A stretch of DNA of 64,000 nt from the NCBI RefSeq assembly GCF_900148505.1, contig NZ_FRXO01000015.1, positions 1-64,000 on the forward strand, given 5' to 3'. The notes beneath the pieces are model-generated. The model ran no database searches. It saw only the letters and a list, made by a program, of their open reading frames with translations, and was not told the origin of the DNA. Shown here in pieces: positions 17,533-26,025 of this stretch; positions within the stretch are counted from its first letter, which is position 1; each line of letters begins with the position of its first letter. Origin of the DNA: Pseudoxanthobacter soli DSM 19599 (lineage in GTDB: Bacteria > Pseudomonadota > Alphaproteobacteria > Rhizobiales > Segnochrobactraceae). Position numbers and translations under genes: made by a program.

Positions 17533-17771
17533 CGACCTCCAACAGAACCGCCGCCCGAACCCATCCCGCGCCGCGAACCGCGCGGGGATGCCCGACGCCC
17601 GATCATTCCATAGGGCAGCGGGAATGTCACAGGGATAGGACGGCGCCGGGGCGGGACGCGGAGCGGCGCCCATTACGCAAGTCGGAACGCTGCTGTACAA
17701 ACGGATCGCGGGCACCCGCGGCTCTCGCGATCCGGTGCCCGCAGGTTGCGCTATCCACCGAGGCCACGTTC

Positions 17772-18980
17772 ATGTCCGTCTCTTCCCGGCGTTTTTCCTC
17801 CCGCGTCGACCACATCGCCGGCGAATCGGTCGATGCCTGGAAAATCCACTATGCGGCCAGACAGGCCGAGCGGCGCGGCGAGGACGTCATCGTCCTCAGC
17901 GTCGGCGACCCGGATTTCGCCACCCCGGCGCCGATCGTGCGCACGGCGATCGAGGCGCTGGAGCGCGGCGACACGCATTATTCGGACATTCTCGGCCGCC
18001 CCGCGCTGCGCGAGGCGATCGCCCGCGAGCACAACCGCCGCAGCGGCATGAATGTCGGCCCGGAGAACGTGATCATCGCCTCCGGCGCCCAGAACGCGCT
18101 GTTCGCCACCGCGCTCTGCCTGTTCGGGCCGGGCGACGAGGTCATCGTGCCGGAACCGATGTATCTCACCTATCCCGCCACCATCGGCGCTTCGGGCGCC
18201 ACCCTGGTTCCCGTCGCGATGCCGGCGGCCGGCGGCCTCAGGCCCGATATCGCGGCGATCGCCGCGGCCGTCACCCCGCGCACGCGCGCCATCGCGCTCG
18301 CCAATCCCAACAACCCGACCGGCATGGTGCTGACCCGCGAGGAGGCCGATGCCATCGCCGCCATCGCGATCCACAACGACCTGTGGGTCATCTCCGACGA
18401 GGTCTACGGCACGCTGGTGTTCGACCGCGAGCACATCACCCTCGCCGCCCTGCCGGGCATGGCCGAACGCACCGTGACCGTGGACAGCCTGTCGAAGTCC
18501 CACGCCATGACGGGCTGGCGCGTCGGCTGGCTGGTCGCGCCGCCGGATCTCATCGGCCACGTCGCCAATCTCGACCTGTGCATGCTCTACGGCCTGCCCG
18601 GCTTCGTTCAGGAGGCGGCGCTGGTCGCGGTGGAGGACAGCGCGGCGGTGACCGAGGCGATGCGCTTGATCTATCGCCGCCGCCGCGACCTTGTCGTCGC
18701 AGGGCTGGAGGGCATCGACGGCATCCGCTGCCTGACGCCGGAAGCCGGCATGTTCTGTCTGCTCGACGTGCGGGACACCGGGCTCAGCGCGCTCGATTTC
18801 GCGTGGGGCCTGTTCCGCGAGACCGGGGTTTCGGTGCTCGACGCAGCCCCGTTCGGCCCGAGCGCGGCCGGCTTCGTGCGCCTTGCCTTCACCATCGGCG
18901 ACGAGCAGCTCGCGGAAGCCTGCGTGCGCATCGCCGGCTATGTCACCCGGCTGATGCGGCGAAACGATATCGAGGGTTAG
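17772..18980 (+). CDS. aruH: Pyridoxal-phosphate aminotransferase, arginine:pyruvate transaminase-like
   Basis: This 402-residue fold-type I aminotransferase closely resembles Pseudomonas AruH, which transfers the alpha-amino group of L-arginine to pyruvate, giving 2-ketoarginine and alanine. Matching blocks from memory of the family: VDAWKIHYAARQAERRGEDVIVLSVGDPDFATPAPIV, DTHYSDILGRPALREAIAREHNRRSG, EVIVPEPMYLTYPA, and the PLP-lysine region VDSLSKSHAMTGWRVGWLVAPPDLIGHVANLDLCMLYG. The end, VSVLDAAPFGPSAAGFVRLAF, is typical of class I. The gene begins a plus-strand series with a GABA-type aminotransferase and an AruI-like decarboxylase, which strengthens the arginine transaminase assignment. 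Another amino donor is possible. Confidence 0.82.
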   Translation: MSVSSRRFSSRVDHIAGESVDAWKIHYAARQAERRGEDVIVLSVGDPDFATPAPIVRTAIEALERGDTHYSDILGRPALREAIAREHNRRSGMNVGPENVIIASGAQNALFATALCLFGPGDEVIVPEPMYLTYPATIGASGATLVPVAMPAAGGLRPDIAAIAAAVTPRTRAIALANPNNPTGMVLTREEADAIAAIAIHNDLWVISDEVYGTLVFDREHITLAALPGMAERTVTVDSLSKSHAMTGWRVGWLVAPPDLIGHVANLDLCMLYGLPGFVQEAALVAVEDSAAVTEAMRLIYRRRRDLVVAGLEGIDGIRCLTPEAGMFCLLDVRDTGLSALDFAWGLFRETGVSVLDAAPFGPSAAGFVRLAFTIGDEQLAEACVRIAGYVTRLMRRNDIEG

Positions 18981-19163
18981 CAGACCTCCGGTCCCGCGCG
19001 GGTTCCGCTTCCACGGTGATTCTGTCCGGCCGGAGCACCCCGGAGAGTCTGCTCAGGACGACGCGGGCACCGCCGCCGCCGGGGCGCCTGCCTTTTGATC
19101 CAACCGCTTGCCGGCCGGGCGGGAGTGCGGCCATGATCGGCCGCTTCATTCACGAGGACCATC

Positions 19164-20444
19164 ATGACGACCAATGCCGAATTGCTCGCCCGTCGCAATG
19201 CAGCCGTGCCGCGCGGCGTGGGGCACACCACGCCGATCTCGGCGGAGCGAGCGGAAAATGCCGAGGTCTGGGACGTCGAGGGCAAGCGCTACATCGATTT
19301 CGCCGGCGGCATCGCGGTGCTGAACACCGGCCACCGCCATCCCAAGGTGATCGCCGCCGTCAAGGAGCAGCTCGACCGCTTCACCCACACCTGTTTCCAG
19401 GTGCTGATGTACGAGCCCTATATCGAACTGGCCGAGCGGCTGAACGCCCTCGCCCCGATCGACGGGCCGGCGAAGTCGCTGTTCTTCACCACCGGCGCCG
19501 AGGCGACCGAGAACGCGGTCAAGATCGCGCGCATCGTCACCGGCCGCTCGGGCATCATCGCCTTCACCGGATCGTTCCACGGCCGCACCAACCTCGCCGT
19601 GACGCTGACCGGCAAGGTGCTGCCCTACAAGAAGGGCCTGCCGGCCACCCTGCCCGACATCTTCCACGTGCCGTTCCCCGCGCCGCAGAACGACGTGACC
19701 GTGGATGAGGCGCTGCGCCACCTGAGCTTCCTGTTCAAGGCCGACGTCGCGCCCGACCATGTCGCCGCGATCATCATCGAGCCGGTGCAGGGCGAAGGCG
19801 GCTTCCACATGGCGCCGCCGGCGCTGATGACGGCGCTGCGCACGATCTGCGACGAGCACGGCATCCTGCTGATCGCCGACGAGGTGCAGACCGGCTTCGG
19901 GCGCACCGGCAAGATGTTCGGCATGGAGCACTACGAGGTGAAGCCGGACCTGATCTGCGTGGCGAAGAGCCTCGCGGGCGGCTTCCCGCTTTCCGGCGTC
20001 ATCGGCAAGGCGGACGTGATCGACGGCGTCGATCCGGGTGGCCTCGGCGGCACCTATGCCGGCAACCCGCTCGCCTGCGCGGCGGCCCTCGCCGTGCTCG
20101 ACGTGTTCGAGGAAGAGCACCTGCTCGACCGTTCGAACGCCATCGGCGAGCGCATCCGCGCCCGTCTGCACGGCTGGGAGCGGCGCAACGACCTCGCCCC
20201 CATCGCGGCGGTGCGCGGCCCGGGCGCGATGATCGGCTTCGACATCGTCAAGGAGCGCGGCACGCACGAACCCGATGCCGACACCACCAAGGCGGTGGTG
20301 AAGAAGGCCTATGAAAGCGGCCTCGTGCTGCTTTCCTGCGGCACCACCTACAACACCATCCGCATCCTGGTTCCGCTGACGGCCTCCGACGAGATCGTCG
20401 ACGAGGGCCTGGACCTTCTCGAAGGCGCGCTGCGGATTTCGTAA
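19164..20444 (+). CDS. gabT: 4-aminobutyrate-2-oxoglutarate aminotransferase
   Basis: This 426-residue class III aminotransferase has the GabT layout: ELLARRNAAVPRGVGHTTPISAERAENAEVWDVEGKRYIDFAGGIAVLNTGHRHPKV at the start, FFTTGAEATENAVKIAR for the PLP phosphate region, GSFHGRT, IIEPVQGEGGF, and LIADEVQTGFGRTGKMFGMEHYEVKPDLICVAKSLAGGFPLSGV, with the Schiff-base lysine in VAKSLAGG. It converts GABA to succinate semialdehyde, the last transamination after arginine has passed through 4-guanidinobutyrate and GABA. It is 183 bases after the aruH-like gene and 133 before the decarboxylase, all plus strand. A broader omega-amino-acid substrate range is possible. Confidence 0.9.
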   Translation: MTTNAELLARRNAAVPRGVGHTTPISAERAENAEVWDVEGKRYIDFAGGIAVLNTGHRHPKVIAAVKEQLDRFTHTCFQVLMYEPYIELAERLNALAPIDGPAKSLFFTTGAEATENAVKIARIVTGRSGIIAFTGSFHGRTNLAVTLTGKVLPYKKGLPATLPDIFHVPFPAPQNDVTVDEALRHLSFLFKADVAPDHVAAIIIEPVQGEGGFHMAPPALMTALRTICDEHGILLIADEVQTGFGRTGKMFGMEHYEVKPDLICVAKSLAGGFPLSGVIGKADVIDGVDPGGLGGTYAGNPLACAAALAVLDVFEEEHLLDRSNAIGERIRARLHGWERRNDLAPIAAVRGPGAMIGFDIVKERGTHEPDADTTKAVVKKAYESGLVLLSCGTTYNTIRILVPLTASDEIVDEGLDLLEGALRIS

Positions 20445-20471
20445 GCGACGCGCAATCGCGGGAACCGACGC

Positions 20472-20510
20472 GCGGCGCCGCTTCCGGAACCGAACCGGAT
20501 GCGGCGCCGC
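20472..20510. repeat. Paired copies of GCGGCGCCGC between gabT and the decarboxylase gene
   Basis: The self-complementary decamer GCGGCGCCGC occurs at 20472-20481 and 20501-20510, so the spacer can fold into a 10-bp stem with a 19-base loop. No T-tract follows. It could protect the 3' end of the gabT message or reduce read-through. Confidence 0.45.
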
Positions 20511-20577
20511 AGCGGCTGCGGACGGCGGTGTGCGGACATGCGCGCCGCATAAGAAGACCACGAGGGCGATCCGGACC

Positions 20578-22182
20578 ATGACCACCTGCGGCGAAGTGCT
20601 GGTCGAGCTGCTCGAAGCCTACGGCGTCGACGTGGTGTTCGGCATTCCGGGCGTCCACAATGTCGAGTTCTATCGCGGGCTATCGGCCTCCACCGTCCGC
20701 CACGTCACGCCCCGCCACGAACAGGGCGCCGGCTTCATGGCCGACGGCTATGCCCGCGCCACAGGGCGGCCGGGCGTGTGCTTCACCATCACCGGCCCGG
20801 GGCTGACCAACATCCTGACCGCGATGGGACAGGCCTATTCGGATTCGATTCCGATGCTGGTGATCGCCAGCACCAACAGCCGGCCGCAGCTCGGCACCGG
20901 GCGCGGCCACCTGCACGAGCTGAAATCGCAGCGCGCGCTTGCCGAGGGCGTCACCGCCTTCAGCCACACGCTGATGACGCCCGACCAGCTGCCGGACGTG
21001 CTGGCGCGGGCGATGGCGGTGTTCGCGAGCGCCCGCCCGCGACCGGTCTATATCGAAATCCCCGTGGACGTGATTGCGGCACCGGCAAGCCATCTGCCGC
21101 GCAAGGCCCACGCCCTGCCGGCCCCGCCGCTGCCGCCGGCGAGCGCCATCGCCGCGGCGGCAAATGCCTGCGCGGCGGCGGAACGGCCGCTGCTGGTACT
21201 CGGCGGCGGTGCGGTGGCGGCGCCCGCGGCCGCCGTGGCGCTTGCCGAAGCGCTCGACGCGCCGACGGTGATGACCATCAACGCCCGTGGCCTGCTGCCG
21301 CCGGACCACCCGCTGATCGCAGGCGAAATCCTCACCGCGCCGCCGATCCTCGCCGCGCTGGCGGAGGCGGACCTCGTGATCGCCGCCGGCACCGAGTTCG
21401 GGGAGACGGAGATGTATCCCGACGTCGCCGACATCCGCATTCCCGGCGGGCTGGTGCGCATCGACATCGACCCCGAACAGCTGGTGCGGGCACCGGCCGC
21501 CGACATCCCGCTTCTCGGCGATTGCCGCGCGACCATGGCCGCGCTGGCGGAGTCCCTGCCGGCCGATCGGGACAGCGGCGGCGCCGCCCGCGCGGCAGCG
21601 CTGCGCGCGGCGACCGCCGCCGCCCTGCCCACCGGCATCGCGCCCTATCGCCGGCTGATGGAGACCATCGACGCGGTGCTGCCGCACGCGATCGTCGTCG
21701 GCGATTCCACCCAGACGGTCTACCACGCCAACCAGTTCTACCGTCCCGCGCTGCCGCGTTCGTTCTTCAACGCCTCCACCGGCTACGGCACCCTCGGCTA
21801 CGGCCTGCCGGCCGCCATCGGCGCGCAGCTCGGCGAGCCAGACCGGCCGGTGATCGCCCTCGTCGGCGACGGCGGCGTGCTGTTCACCATCGGCGAACTC
21901 GCCGCGGCGGTGGAAGCCGGCGCGCCGGTGATCGTCATCCTCTGGAACAACGATGGCTATGGCGAGATCCGCAGCTACATGACGGCGCGGCAAATCACCC
22001 CGGTCGGCGTCGACCTCAAGGTGCCGGACTTCATCCGCATCGCGGAGGGTTTCGGTTGCGCGGCCGAACGCGTGCGCAGCTTCGCCGGGCTCGCCGACGC
22101 CCTCGTTGCCGCCCACGAGCGCTTCGTGCCGACGCTGATCGAGATCCGCGCCGACGCCCCGTTCATCCGGGAATGCCTCTGA
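20578..22182 (+). CDS. aruI: Thiamine-diphosphate decarboxylase, 5-guanidino-2-oxopentanoate (2-ketoarginine) type
   Basis: This 534-residue ThDP enzyme of the acetolactate-synthase/benzoylformate-decarboxylase superfamily has the cofactor-activating Glu in TPRHEQGAGFMADGYARATGRPGVCFTITGPG, a central Rossmann-like domain, and the C-terminal ThDP/Mg motif GDGGVLFTIGELAAAVEAGAPVIVILWNNDGYGEI. The N-terminal GEVLVELLEAYGVDVVFGIPGVHNVEFYRGL also fits AruI, which decarboxylates 2-ketoarginine to 4-guanidinobutyraldehyde. Context with the AruH-like transaminase drives the specific name. Without it, only a 2-oxoacid decarboxylase would be called. The next enzymes (aldehyde dehydrogenase, guanidinobutyrase) are not in the window. 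Confidence 0.8.
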   Translation: MTTCGEVLVELLEAYGVDVVFGIPGVHNVEFYRGLSASTVRHVTPRHEQGAGFMADGYARATGRPGVCFTITGPGLTNILTAMGQAYSDSIPMLVIASTNSRPQLGTGRGHLHELKSQRALAEGVTAFSHTLMTPDQLPDVLARAMAVFASARPRPVYIEIPVDVIAAPASHLPRKAHALPAPPLPPASAIAAAANACAAAERPLLVLGGGAVAAPAAAVALAEALDAPTVMTINARGLLPPDHPLIAGEILTAPPILAALAEADLVIAAGTEFGETEMYPDVADIRIPGGLVRIDIDPEQLVRAPAADIPLLGDCRATMAALAESLPADRDSGGAARAAALRAATAAALPTGIAPYRRLMETIDAVLPHAIVVGDSTQTVYHANQFYRPALPRSFFNASTGYGTLGYGLPAAIGAQLGEPDRPVIALVGDGGVLFTIGELAAAVEAGAPVIVILWNNDGYGEIRSYMTARQITPVGVDLKVPDFIRIAEGFGCAAERVRSFAGLADALVAAHERFVPTLIEIRADAPFIRECL

Positions 22183-22611
22183 GGGCGGCGGCCGCCCCGG
22201 GCCGTTGCTGCTCCGCCCTGCCCCGGGGGCGCCGGGACGATGCCGGCGCTGCCGTGCCCGGGCCAGACCCGGCCTCGGCTGCATCCCGGGAGGCCGTCCC
22301 TTCAGGCACACGCGGACGATTCCCCTTGAAGCGGCGCCATCCCAGGATTGGTGCGACACGATGCCGTGAGGCGGCGACGGAACCGCTGTCCGAACCGGTC
22401 CCAAAGAAACAACCGGCTTGCCGTCTTTCGCAAGTGCAGCGAAACTCCCGCCTCACGGAAGGCCGCCGGGCGGCCGGAATGGTTCGGCCCTGGCGCCTTC
22501 CGGAGCACGATCACGCTTGCCTGAAGCCGTGAGCGTGTCCGAAGGACTCGTTCCGGACGCCTTTCGACGGACTGCTTGATCCGTCCGGAACGGAACCGCC
22601 GCCGGAGAACC
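22183..22611. other. 429-base spacer before the CitE-like gene
   Basis: No gene recognised. The region is GC-rich with scattered short GGAACGG/CCGAACC repeats and no classical terminator. A 157-codon minus-strand frame crossing it has arginine/serine-rich, shadow-like content and is not called. Confidence 0.4.
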
Positions 22612-23397
22612 ATGCGCCGAGACACGATGACCGCGCCCTCGCTCCGCTCGCTCGCCCTCATCCGCCCCGACGGGACGGGTGCGCTCGACGCTGCGGTTGC
22701 AACCGGCGCGGATGCGGTGGTGATCGATCTCGCGCCGTTCCGCGATGCCGCCCTTGTGGACGCGCGGACCCGCACGGCGGCGCTGCTCGCGGCGATGCCG
22801 CGCGGCGGCGGCGCGCCGCTCCGGTTCGTGCGCGTTCACCCCATCGCGTCGGGCCTCGTCGATGGCGACCTCGATGCGGTGATCGCTGCCGGGCCGGACG
22901 GCATCGTGCTGCCGGGCGCGGACCCCGACGGCATCGGCCGTCTGGCGCTGCGCATCGCCGTACGCGAGGCGCGGCTCGGGCTCGATGCCGGTGCGGTGTC
23001 GATCATCGCGATGGTGGCGGAGGACGCGGCCGGGCTTCTGAAGCTGTGCGGCGCGCAGCCGGCAGGGCGCCTCGCGGCCCTCGGCTTCTGTCCCGCCCGG
23101 TTTCGCGGCGCGGTCGGCACTCCCGGACGGCTCGCCAATGGGCGGGAAGATGCCGGCGCGGCCGACCTGCTGGCGCGCGGATTGGTGGCGGCGGCCGCCG
23201 CGGCGGCCGGCGTGGCCGCGCTGATCGACCTGACGGCGGAGACCGCGGCGCAGAGCGACAATCATGCGACCGAAGAATTGGGCGCGCTCGCCCGCCGCGC
23301 GCTCCGCGACGGCTTCACCGGCGGCTTCGCCTCGGCCCCGGAAGGCATCGCCGCGCTGAACGGGGTGTTCCGCGGCGAAGAAGCCGCAGTGGGGTGA
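22612..23397 (+). CDS. CitE/HpcH-like protein, probably with altered active site
   Basis: The 261-residue protein follows the CitE/HpcH-HpaI TIM-barrel pattern: LRSLALIRPDGTGALDAAVATGADAVVIDLAPF (compare LRSxLFVPG...GADAVIxDLED), RFVRVHPIASGLVDGDLDAVIAAGPDGIVLPGAD, SIIAMVAEDAAGLLKL, and GFTGGFASAPEGIAALNGVF near the end. The acidic residues of the usual DLED and FGxxDL motifs are replaced (DLAP; FCPARF). Metal-dependent lyase chemistry may therefore be lost or changed. The protein is very alanine-rich. The start was chosen at ATG 22612 behind GGAGA; 22627 is possible. Its substrate and link to the amino-acid genes are unknown. Confidence 0.6.
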   Translation: MRRDTMTAPSLRSLALIRPDGTGALDAAVATGADAVVIDLAPFRDAALVDARTRTAALLAAMPRGGGAPLRFVRVHPIASGLVDGDLDAVIAAGPDGIVLPGADPDGIGRLALRIAVREARLGLDAGAVSIIAMVAEDAAGLLKLCGAQPAGRLAALGFCPARFRGAVGTPGRLANGREDAGAADLLARGLVAAAAAAAGVAALIDLTAETAAQSDNHATEELGALARRALRDGFTGGFASAPEGIAALNGVFRGEEAAVG

Positions 23398-23549
23398 GGC
23401 CCGCTTCGCCGCGCCAAGCGGCCGTCCGCCCACATCGGACAGGAAGGCCACTCCCCGGCAAGGACGCAGATTTCACGAACAGATGCGACCGCCTCGCCGC
23501 ACGTCACCGGAAGCCCCGATGACGTGCGTCTCGCTGGCCGGCACGCCGC

Positions 23550-24476
23550 TCAGGCCCCCGCGCGCTTGACGCCGATGGCCGCAGCCACCGCAGCCGACGC
23601 GGCGGCGGGGTCGCGGGCGGCGATGGCGTCGGCGGCGGCGCGGTAGGAGGCGGCGGCGGCGCGGCGGCGCGGCGGCGCGGCCGCCGAGAGGGCGAGGCCG
23701 AGGGCCGCGACAAGGCCGGCGAAGGCCTGGTTGCCGCTGCCCGTCAGCAGTTCCGCGGCGATGCGGTTCTCGGCGGTGACGGACTCGGCGCGGTCGCTTC
23801 CCGCGGCCTCGAACGCCGCGACCGCAGCCGACAGGCGCTCGACCGACGCGGCGGCCGGCCGGCGCGCCGCGAGCGCGGCGGCATCGGGCAGCACCGTCGC
23901 CCGGAGCGCGAGGAGGTCGGCGGCGAGCGGGCCGCGCAGGTCGTCGTCGGCGAGCGACCATTTCACGAGATCGGCGTCGAGCACGCTCCACGAGGCGCGC
24001 GGCAGCACCAGCGTGCCCGCGCGGCGGACGGTGCGGATCATGCCCTTGCCGGCGAGGATCTTCACCGCCTCGCGCAGGATGTTGCGGCCGACGCCGAGCG
24101 CCAGGCAGATTTCGCTTTCGACCGGCAGGGTCTCGCCGGGCAGGTACTCGCCCCGCACGATCGACGTGCCGATCACGCGGGCGGCACGCTGGGCGAGGCT
24201 TTCGGCGGGCGGACGGACGGGCTTTCTCGTCGCGGCGGGCGCGGACGCGGCACCCGACCCGGAGGACCCGGCCTTGGAGGACCCCGCCTTGGGAGATGCT
24301 GCCTTGGGAGATGCTGCCTTGGGAGATGCGGCGTTGCGGGATGGCGCCTTGGGCGACGCAGCTTTGGGCGACGCAGCTTTGGGCGACGCAGCTTTGGGCG
24401 ATGCAGCTTTGGGCGATGCCGCGACCGCCCTGCCGGACCTGCCCGTCTTCCTGGAACCGCCGTCAGATCGCGCCAT
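23550..24476 (-). CDS. GntR/FadR-family regulator with SPKAA repeat tail
   Basis: This 308-residue regulator has three parts. Residues 1-90 are a basic low-complexity tail with ten pentapeptide units (SPKAA and variants, residues 21-70). Residues about 93-155 form a GntR winged helix (LAQRAARVIGTSIVRGEYLPGETLPVESEICLALGVGRNILREAVKILAGKGMIRTVRRAGTLV). The rest is an alpha-helical FCD effector domain (FadR type) with WSVLDADLVKWSL. FCD regulators usually sense organic or sugar acids and repress neighbouring catabolic genes. The tail resembles lysine/alanine/proline-rich histone H1-like tails and is not part of the normal family. Candidate targets are the CitE-like gene (convergent) or dadX-dadA. 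Confidence 0.85.
   Translation of the reverse strand: MARSDGGSRKTGRSGRAVAASPKAASPKAASPKAASPKAASPKAPSRNAASPKAASPKAASPKAGSSKAGSSGSGAASAPAATRKPVRPPAESLAQRAARVIGTSIVRGEYLPGETLPVESEICLALGVGRNILREAVKILAGKGMIRTVRRAGTLVLPRASWSVLDADLVKWSLADDDLRGPLAADLLALRATVLPDAAALAARRPAAASVERLSAAVAAFEAAGSDRAESVTAENRIAAELLTGSGNQAFAGLVAALGLALSAAAPPRRRAAAASYRAAADAIAARDPAAASAAVAAAIGVKRAGA
24267..24416 (-). repeat. 15-bp tandem repeat coding the SPKAA tail
   Basis: Ten 15-bp units encode pentapeptides. The four units at 24358-24417 differ only by one silent base (GCAGCTTTGGGCGAC/T on the plus strand); units nearer 24267 are diverged. Recent expansion at the 5' side of the gene is likely, so copy number may vary between strains. 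Confidence 0.85.
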
Positions 24477-24690
24477 CCGAGCCCCTTCCGCGTTCCGGAG
24501 CGGCTGGCTCTCGCCCGGCGGACGCCCGTCTCCGGCCGTCCGGCCGGCGCACGGCCAGCCTCATCCTCTCTCGAGCCACCCGCGCCGGGCATGGTCCAGC
24601 GGCATCGGATCGGATGCACCGGCGTCTGACGCCACTATGGTCCTATCTTGCGGCCCCGTAAATCCCACGATTGTTGCAGTGCGAAACCTT

Positions 24691-25947
24691 TCAGCGGCCG
24701 TAGCGCGAGATGGCGAGATCGTCCGCCGCGATCTCCGGCTTGCGGCCGGAAATCAGGTCGGCGATCACCTGCGCGGAGCCGCACGACATGGTCCAGCCGA
24801 GCGTGCCGTGGCCGGCATTGACATAGAGGTTCGGATAGCGCGTCGGGCCGACGATGGGGGTCGAATCCGGCGTCATCGGCCTGAGGCCCGTCCAGAAGAA
24901 CTCGTCGGTCATGCGGCCGCCGGTCGGGAACAGGTCGTTGATGGAGAGTTCGAGCGTCTCGCGCCGTTCCTTGAGCAGCACGCGCTTGTAGCCGGAGAGT
25001 TCCGCCATGCCGCCGATGCGGATGCGGTCGCCGAGGCGCGTGATCGCCACCTTGTAGAGGTCGTCGAGCACGGTGGAGACCGGCGCGCCCTCCGGATCGA
25101 CGATCGGCAGCGTCAGCGAATAGCCCTTCACGGGATAGATCGGCGCGTCGATGCCGAGCGGCCGCAGCAGTTGCGGCGCGAACGACGCGAGCGCGACCAG
25201 ATAGGTGTCGCCGGTGATGGTGCCACCATCGGTCTCGATGCCGGTGATCCGGCCGCCGTCCGCGCGGATGCGGCGGATGGTGGTGTTGAAATGGAACTTC
25301 ACGCCGAGCGCCTCGGCCATCGGCGCCAGCCGCTCGGTGAACATCTGGCAGTCGCCGGTCTCGTCGTTCGGCAGCCGCAGACCGCCGACGAAATCGGCGC
25401 GGGCGCGCGCGAGCGCCGGCTCGGCCGCGATGCAGCCCGCCCGGTCGAGCAGCTCATAGGGCACGCCGTACTGCCGGAGCACCGCGATGTCCTCGGCGGC
25501 GTGGTCGAGCTCCTGCTGGGTGCGGAACAATTGCAGGGTGCCGAGCTCGCGCTCGTCGTAATGGATGTTGGTCGCCTGCCGCAGCGCCTTGAGGCAGTCG
25601 CGGCTATATTCCGCCAGCGCCACCATGCGCCCCTTGTTCACGGCATAGGCCGTGTGGGTGCAGTTCATCAGCATCCGGAACAGCCACGCATACATGTGCG
25701 GGTCGAGCTGCGGGCGGATGACCAGCGGGCCATGCTTGTGGAACAGCCACTTCAGCGCCTTCTGCGGAATGCCCGGCGCCGCCCACGGCGAGGCATAGCC
25801 CGGCGAGACCTCGCCCGCATTGCCGAAGCTCGTCTCCATCGCCACGCCCGGCTGGCGGTCGACGACCTCGACCTCGTGCCCCGCCCGGGCGAGATAATAG
25901 GCGGACGTGACACCGACGACCCCCGCGCCGAGGACAACGACCTTCAT
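24691..25947 (-). CDS. dadA: D-amino acid dehydrogenase
   Basis: This 418-residue FAD enzyme oxidises D-alanine and other D-amino acids at the membrane, feeding electrons to the quinone pool and yielding 2-oxoacid plus ammonia. Seen: the N-terminal FAD motif [32 protein letters not shown], the [35 protein letters not shown] block specific to Dad[14 protein letters not shown], and the C-terminal [55 protein letters not shown] stands seven bases before ATG 25947. It is 78 bases behind the alanine racemase gene on the same strand, forming a dadX-dadA operon. Confidence 0.95.
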   Translation of the reverse strand: MKVVVLGAGVVGVTSAYYLARAGHEVEVVDRQPGVAMETSFGNAGEVSPGYASPWAAPGIPQKALKWLFHKHGPLVIRPQLDPHMYAWLFRMLMNCTHTAYAVNKGRMVALAEYSRDCLKALRQATNIHYDERELGTLQLFRTQQELDHAAEDIAVLRQYGVPYELLDRAGCIAAEPALARARADFVGGLRLPNDETGDCQMFTERLAPMAEALGVKFHFNTTIRRIRADGGRITGIETDGGTITGDTYLVALASFAPQLLRPLGIDAPIYPVKGYSLTLPIVDPEGAPVSTVLDDLYKVAITRLGDRIRIGGMAELSGYKRVLLKERRETLELSINDLFPTGGRMTDEFFWTGLRPMTPDSTPIVGPTRYPNLYVNAGHGTLGWTMSCGSAQVIADLISGRKPEIAADDLAISRYGR

Positions 25948-26025
25948 GATCAAACTCCAGTCCAGAACGGGACGGCGCCCGTCCGGGCGCCGCGTTGCAA
26001 TTATCCGACCAGTTCGCCACGCCGC

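Noticed and set aside
22302-22775. A 157-codon minus-strand frame before the CitE-like gene
   Set aside because: It overlaps the start of that gene, is Arg/Ser-rich and has no homology pattern.
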